Shown one piece after another: positions 60,867 through 64,000 of a stretch of DNA of 64,000 nt. The stretch lies in NCBI RefSeq assembly GCF_000721605.1, contig NZ_JOIZ01000020.1:62001-126000 (forward strand), read 5' to 3'. Numbering within the stretch: position 1 is the stretch's first letter; each line of letters opens with the position of its first letter. The notes below the pieces were generated by a model. That model ran no database searches, was not told the origin of the DNA, and saw nothing but the letters and a program-made list of their open reading frames with translations. The translations under genes were made by a program, and so were the position numbers. Source of the DNA: Streptomyces sp. NRRL S-37. GTDB taxonomy: Bacteria; Actinomycetota; Actinomycetes; Streptomycetales; Streptomycetaceae.

Positions 60867-63500
60867 GTGACGACCGACCACTACCATCGTGGGGTGACAG
60901 CGGGAAGCGACACGGTGCTGGAACTGCTGCCGATGGTGTTCGCCGCCCCGGGTGAGGCGCTGGCGAGGGCGGAAGCGGTGCTGGGTGACCGTCCATCGCC
61001 CCTGCACGCCTCCGTCGCCCATCAGGTGATCGGCATCTGGCAACGGGACTTCGGCGACATGCGGCTGGCCCTGACCCATCTGCGGCGGGCCCGCACCTGG
61101 GCGGCGCGCGCGGACTCGGCCGAGCGGGAGGCGGACGTCCTCGCCACCCTCGGGGTCGCACTGGTGCACGCGGGGCGCACCCGGCAGGGCATGGACGCGC
61201 TGGGGCGCGGTGTCGAGCGCGGCACCGGACACACCCGTGCGCGGGTGCTGTTCCGCCGGGCGTACTCATGGTGGGTGCTGGGCCATCACAAGGAGGCACT
61301 GGAGGACGTACGGCGGGCCATTCCCGTACTGCGACAGGCCGAGGACGTGATCTGGACGGCGCGGGCGCTGACGCTGCGGGCGACGGTGCACCTGGCGCTG
61401 GGGTCGGTGGAGCGGGCGGTCGCCGACTTCACGGCGGCCGAGGCGCTGTGGGACACGACGGGCCAGGAGCACGACAAGGCGGACGCGGTGGAGAGCCGGG
61501 GGCTGGCCGCGTTCCGCGCGGGCGACGTGCCGGCCGCGCTGCGGCTGCTCGACGAGGCGGAGGAGCGGTACGCCAAGCTGGGCACGCCGACGTTCATGCT
61601 GAACATCCGGCGCTGCGAGGTGCTGATGGCGGCCGGGCTCGCCGCGGAGGCACTGACGGAGGCGGACGCGGCGATCCGGGAGCTGGACGGGATGGGCGGG
61701 CAGTCCACGCGCAAGGCGGAACTGCTGCTGGCCGCCGCGCGGGCGGCCCGGCTGGCGGGGGAGCCGCAGACGGCGATCGCCCGGGCGGCGCTCGCGGTGC
61801 GGCTGTTCGCGGGGCAGCGGCGCACCTGGTGGGAGACGCACGCGCGGCTGGTGCTGATCGGGGCCCGGCACGCGGCCGGGCACGGTTCCGGCCGGCTGGT
61901 CGCGGACGCGGCGGCGGTAGCGGAGCGGCTGGCCGCGCTCGGGGCGCCGGCCGCCCCCGAGGCGTCCCTGCTGGCCGGCCGGATCGCGCTGGAGCTGGGC
62001 CGGACGGCGGACTCGGAGCGGCATCTCGCGGTCGCCGCCCGGAGCAGACACGGCGGGCCGCCGCTCGCGCGGATGACGGGCTGGGCGGCGCAGGCGCTGC
62101 GCGCACAGGCCGCCGGTTCCACGCGCGGGGTGCTGGAGGCGTGCCGACGCGGCCTGGACGTGCTGGACGACCACCGGATGACGCTGGGCGCCTCGGAATT
62201 GCGGGCCCGCGCCACCGCGCAGGGCGCGGAACTGGCCGCGCTCGCGCAGAAAGCCAGCCTGGTCTCGGGCAGGCCGCGGCGGCTGCTGGTGTGGAGCGAA
62301 CGCTGGCGGGCCACCGCGCTGTCCGCACCGCCCACCCGGCCGCCCGCCGACCGCGCGCTGCTCAGCGGCATGACCGCCTACCGGGAGATCGCCGCCCGCG
62401 CGGAGGAGGCCCGCATGGACGGCAGGCCTGTACCGGCCCTTGAGCGGGAACAGCGGCGGCTGGAGCGGGAGATCCGGTCGCGGACGCTGCACATGCGCGG
62501 CGAGGCCCCCGACGGCGGGGACCGCTTCGACGTCGGCCGGCTGCTCGCGCGGCTGGGGGACGAGACGTCCCTCGTCGAACTGGCCGTGCTCGACGGGCGG
62601 GTGCAGGTGCTGCTGTGCGGGCGGGGGCGGGTGCGGCGGTTCGAGGCGGGTCCGCTCGCGGCGGCGGAGACCGAGGCCGAGCACGTACAGGCGGGGCTGC
62701 GGCGGCTGGCCCATCCGGGGGCGCAGGCGCGGCTGCCGGTGGTGGAGGCGGCCGGCCGCCGGCTGGAGGAGCTGCTGCTCGGTCCGGCCGCGGCGCATCT
62801 CGGTGACGGCCCGGTGGTGATCGTGCCGCCGGGGCGGCTGCACCGGGTGCCGTGGGCGCTGCTGCCCTCATTGCGGGAGCGGGTGCTGAGCGTGTCACCT
62901 TCGGCGAGCAGCTGGCTGCGCGCGAAGGAGACGGCGCCGCCGCCCGGGGGCCGCCAGGTGCTGGTGCGCGGTCCGGGGCTCGCGACGGGCGGCGCGGAGG
63001 TGCCGGAGCTGGCCGGCCGCTACGGCGGTGCGACCGTCCTGGAGCACGACGACGCGACGGTGCCGCGTGTGCTGAGGGAGCTGGACGGGGCGGGGCTCGC
63101 GCATATCGCCGCGCACGGCGCGTTCCGTGCGGACGGTCCGCTGTTCTCGTCCCTGCGGATGGCCGACGGACCGCTGATCGTGCACGACTTCGAGCGGCTG
63201 GACCGCAGTCCGTACCGCATCATCCTGTCCTGCTGCGACACCGCGCGGTTCGCCACGGTGGGCGCGGACGAACTTCTCGGTCTGGTCACGGCGTTGCTGC
63301 CGCTGGGCACGGCGGGGGTGGTGGCGTGCAGCGCGCCCGTCAACGACGCGGCGGTCGTCCCCCTCATGGTGGCCCTCCATGAAGCCCTCGGCACGGGGCT
63401 CTCCTTGGCGGAGGCCCTGCGTGATGCCCGCGCCGGCCTTCCGGCCGACGCGTTGCACCGGGCCACGGGGTGGGCCTTCACCGCGTTCGGGGCGGCGTGA
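60867..63500 (+). CDS. TPR-CHAT caspase-like protein
   Basis: 877 residues if the GTG at 60867 is used; a GTG at 60894 is an alternative. Residues about 20-520 form TPR-like helical repeats (LALTHLRRARTWAARADSAEREADVLATLG and many similar). The C-terminal third is a CHAT domain with the caspase-type dyad: His near residue 750 (LAHIAAHGAFR) and Cys near 789-790 (IILSCCDTA), then GVVACSAPVNDAAVVPLM and AFTAFGAA. TPR-CHAT proteins act as regulated proteases in bacterial conflict systems. Its neighbours are a subtilase, a sigma factor and a small coupled protein, so a cleavage cascade ending in transcription is plausible. Confidence 0.88.
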   Translation: MTTDHYHRGVTAGSDTVLELLPMVFAAPGEALARAEAVLGDRPSPLHASVAHQVIGIWQRDFGDMRLALTHLRRARTWAARADSAEREADVLATLGVALVHAGRTRQGMDALGRGVERGTGHTRARVLFRRAYSWWVLGHHKEALEDVRRAIPVLRQAEDVIWTARALTLRATVHLALGSVERAVADFTAAEALWDTTGQEHDKADAVESRGLAAFRAGDVPAALRLLDEAEERYAKLGTPTFMLNIRRCEVLMAAGLAAEALTEADAAIRELDGMGGQSTRKAELLLAAARAARLAGEPQTAIARAALAVRLFAGQRRTWWETHARLVLIGARHAAGHGSGRLVADAAAVAERLAALGAPAAPEASLLAGRIALELGRTADSERHLAVAARSRHGGPPLARMTGWAAQALRAQAAGSTRGVLEACRRGLDVLDDHRMTLGASELRARATAQGAELAALAQKASLVSGRPRRLLVWSERWRATALSAPPTRPPADRALLSGMTAYREIAARAEEARMDGRPVPALEREQRRLEREIRSRTLHMRGEAPDGGDRFDVGRLLARLGDETSLVELAVLDGRVQVLLCGRGRVRRFEAGPLAAAETEAEHVQAGLRRLAHPGAQARLPVVEAAGRRLEELLLGPAAAHLGDGPVVIVPPGRLHRVPWALLPSLRERVLSVSPSASSWLRAKETAPPPGGRQVLVRGPGLATGGAEVPELAGRYGGATVLEHDDATVPRVLRELDGAGLAHIAAHGAFRADGPLFSSLRMADGPLIVHDFERLDRSPYRIILSCCDTARFATVGADELLGLVTALLPLGTAGVVACSAPVNDAAVVPLMVALHEALGTGLSLAEALRDARAGLPADALHRATGWAFTAFGAA

Positions 63501-63827
63501 TCCCCGCCGTGGGCGGCTGCGGGTGACGGGTGGCTGGTCGCGGAGATCCGGACCTCGGCCCGATGCCGGGAGAGCGGCCGGGGACGGCCGCGGCCGAGCC
63601 CGGTGGCGAGGGGCGCACGGCATCGACGGCGCGTCGCGCGGGAGGGTCCCGGCGGGTATCGGCGGCAGCGGGGCTTCACGTTGCGGGTCGTGCCGCGCGG
63701 GTGAAGAGTGGAATTATATCGGTCCTGTATCACCCGATCCACATTTCAATCTCTTCGCAGCACCGCCCGTAAAGGGCAGGACGCGCGAGGGAAACACAGC
63801 ACGAGGCCAACCGCATCTGGAACCCTC
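63501..63827. other. Intergenic region before a secreted-protein gene
   Basis: 327 nt with no recognisable gene. A strikingly AT-rich segment (tggaattatatcggtcctgtatcac, 63709-63733) probably holds the promoter of the gene starting at 63828. Confidence 0.4.
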
Positions 63828-64000
63828 ATGGCCAGGACCACCCGACGACATGTATCCCGCGCTGTCAGCGCGTCCGTCGTGGCTGCGGCACTTGCGTTTC
63901 CCGCAAGTCTGACGACTGCCGCGGCGGCATCTCACACCGGCGACGGGATCTCGGTGGGAATACCCTCCCAGACGACGCCCCCTCCGCCCGATCCGACGAC
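63828..64000 (+). CDS. Start of a secreted protein gene, 3' part beyond window
   Basis: 57 residues are visible from the ATG at 63828. The N-terminus MARTTRRHVSRAVSASVVAAAL and the following LAFPASLTTAAAAS form a classic signal peptide with a likely cut after AAA. The mature part begins HTGDGISVGIPSQTTPPPPDPTT, a Pro/Thr linker. The product cannot be named from this. The AT-rich promoter-like segment upstream supports a real gene. Confidence 0.65.
   Translation, partial: MARTTRRHVSRAVSASVVAAALAFPASLTTAAAASHTGDGISVGIPSQTTPPPPDPT

Noticed and set aside
58238..63500. Type III-E CRISPR (Craspase) locus
   Set aside because: TPR-CHAT and a sigma factor are present but no gRAMP effector, adaptation genes or CRISPR array.

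Overview
The window reads as a Streptomyces chromosome segment. GC is about 70% or more, GTG starts and stop/start overlaps (ATGA, GTGA) are common, genes are dense, and many products are typical of the genus: a xylanase/acetylxylan esterase pair with CBM2 modules, CebEFG/BxlEFG-type sugar importers, monomeric isocitrate dehydrogenase and an Rv1733c-like protein. No tRNA, rRNA, integrase, transposase or CRISPR array was recognised.

Positions 1-18,000 look like a defence island. At its core is a translationally coupled minus-strand operon (14217 to 4589): a RecB/Cas4-like Fe-S nuclease, a PD-(D/E)XK REase, a DinG-like helicase and a pPIWI-RE protein. The last three are the known pPIWI-RE cassette. 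Around the core are a large SF2 helicase that runs off the left edge, two plus-strand Ser/Thr kinases (one on each side), and a fused HTH-methylase-specificity protein. Immediately to the right (18160-26715) is a complete type II Wadjet operon, jetABCD, whose genes all overlap by ATGA.

Positions 26.8-43.2 kb hold plant-polymer catabolism. A bxlEFGA-like xylobiose importer and GH3 enzyme is divergent from a LacI regulator (bxlR-like). A cebEFG-bglC-like cellobiose importer and GH1 enzyme is divergent from a second LacI regulator (cebR-like). The secreted xlnB-axeA pair follows. The same 11-bp inverted repeat lies upstream of bxlE and of xlnB, which suggests a shared regulon. Two tandem 14-bp palindromes precede cebE. 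The GH3 gene seems to have lost about 100 internal codons in frame.

Positions 43.5-50.4 kb carry a stress/envelope group: an Rv1733c-like membrane protein, a short actin-like protein, two DksA/TraR zinc-finger proteins, a NarL-type two-component system, a small exported protein and a fused SecDF. Positions 50.4-58.0 kb hold an ABC exporter, a UPF0104 membrane protein, an MscS channel, monomeric isocitrate dehydrogenase and an N-formylglutamate amidohydrolase.

Positions 58.2-63.5 kb hold a cassette of a TPR-CHAT caspase-like protein divergent from a cytoplasmic subtilase, a sigma-70-family factor and a small protein that overlaps the sigma gene. It looks like a proteolysis-to-transcription signalling module. 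The window ends in the start of a secreted protein gene.
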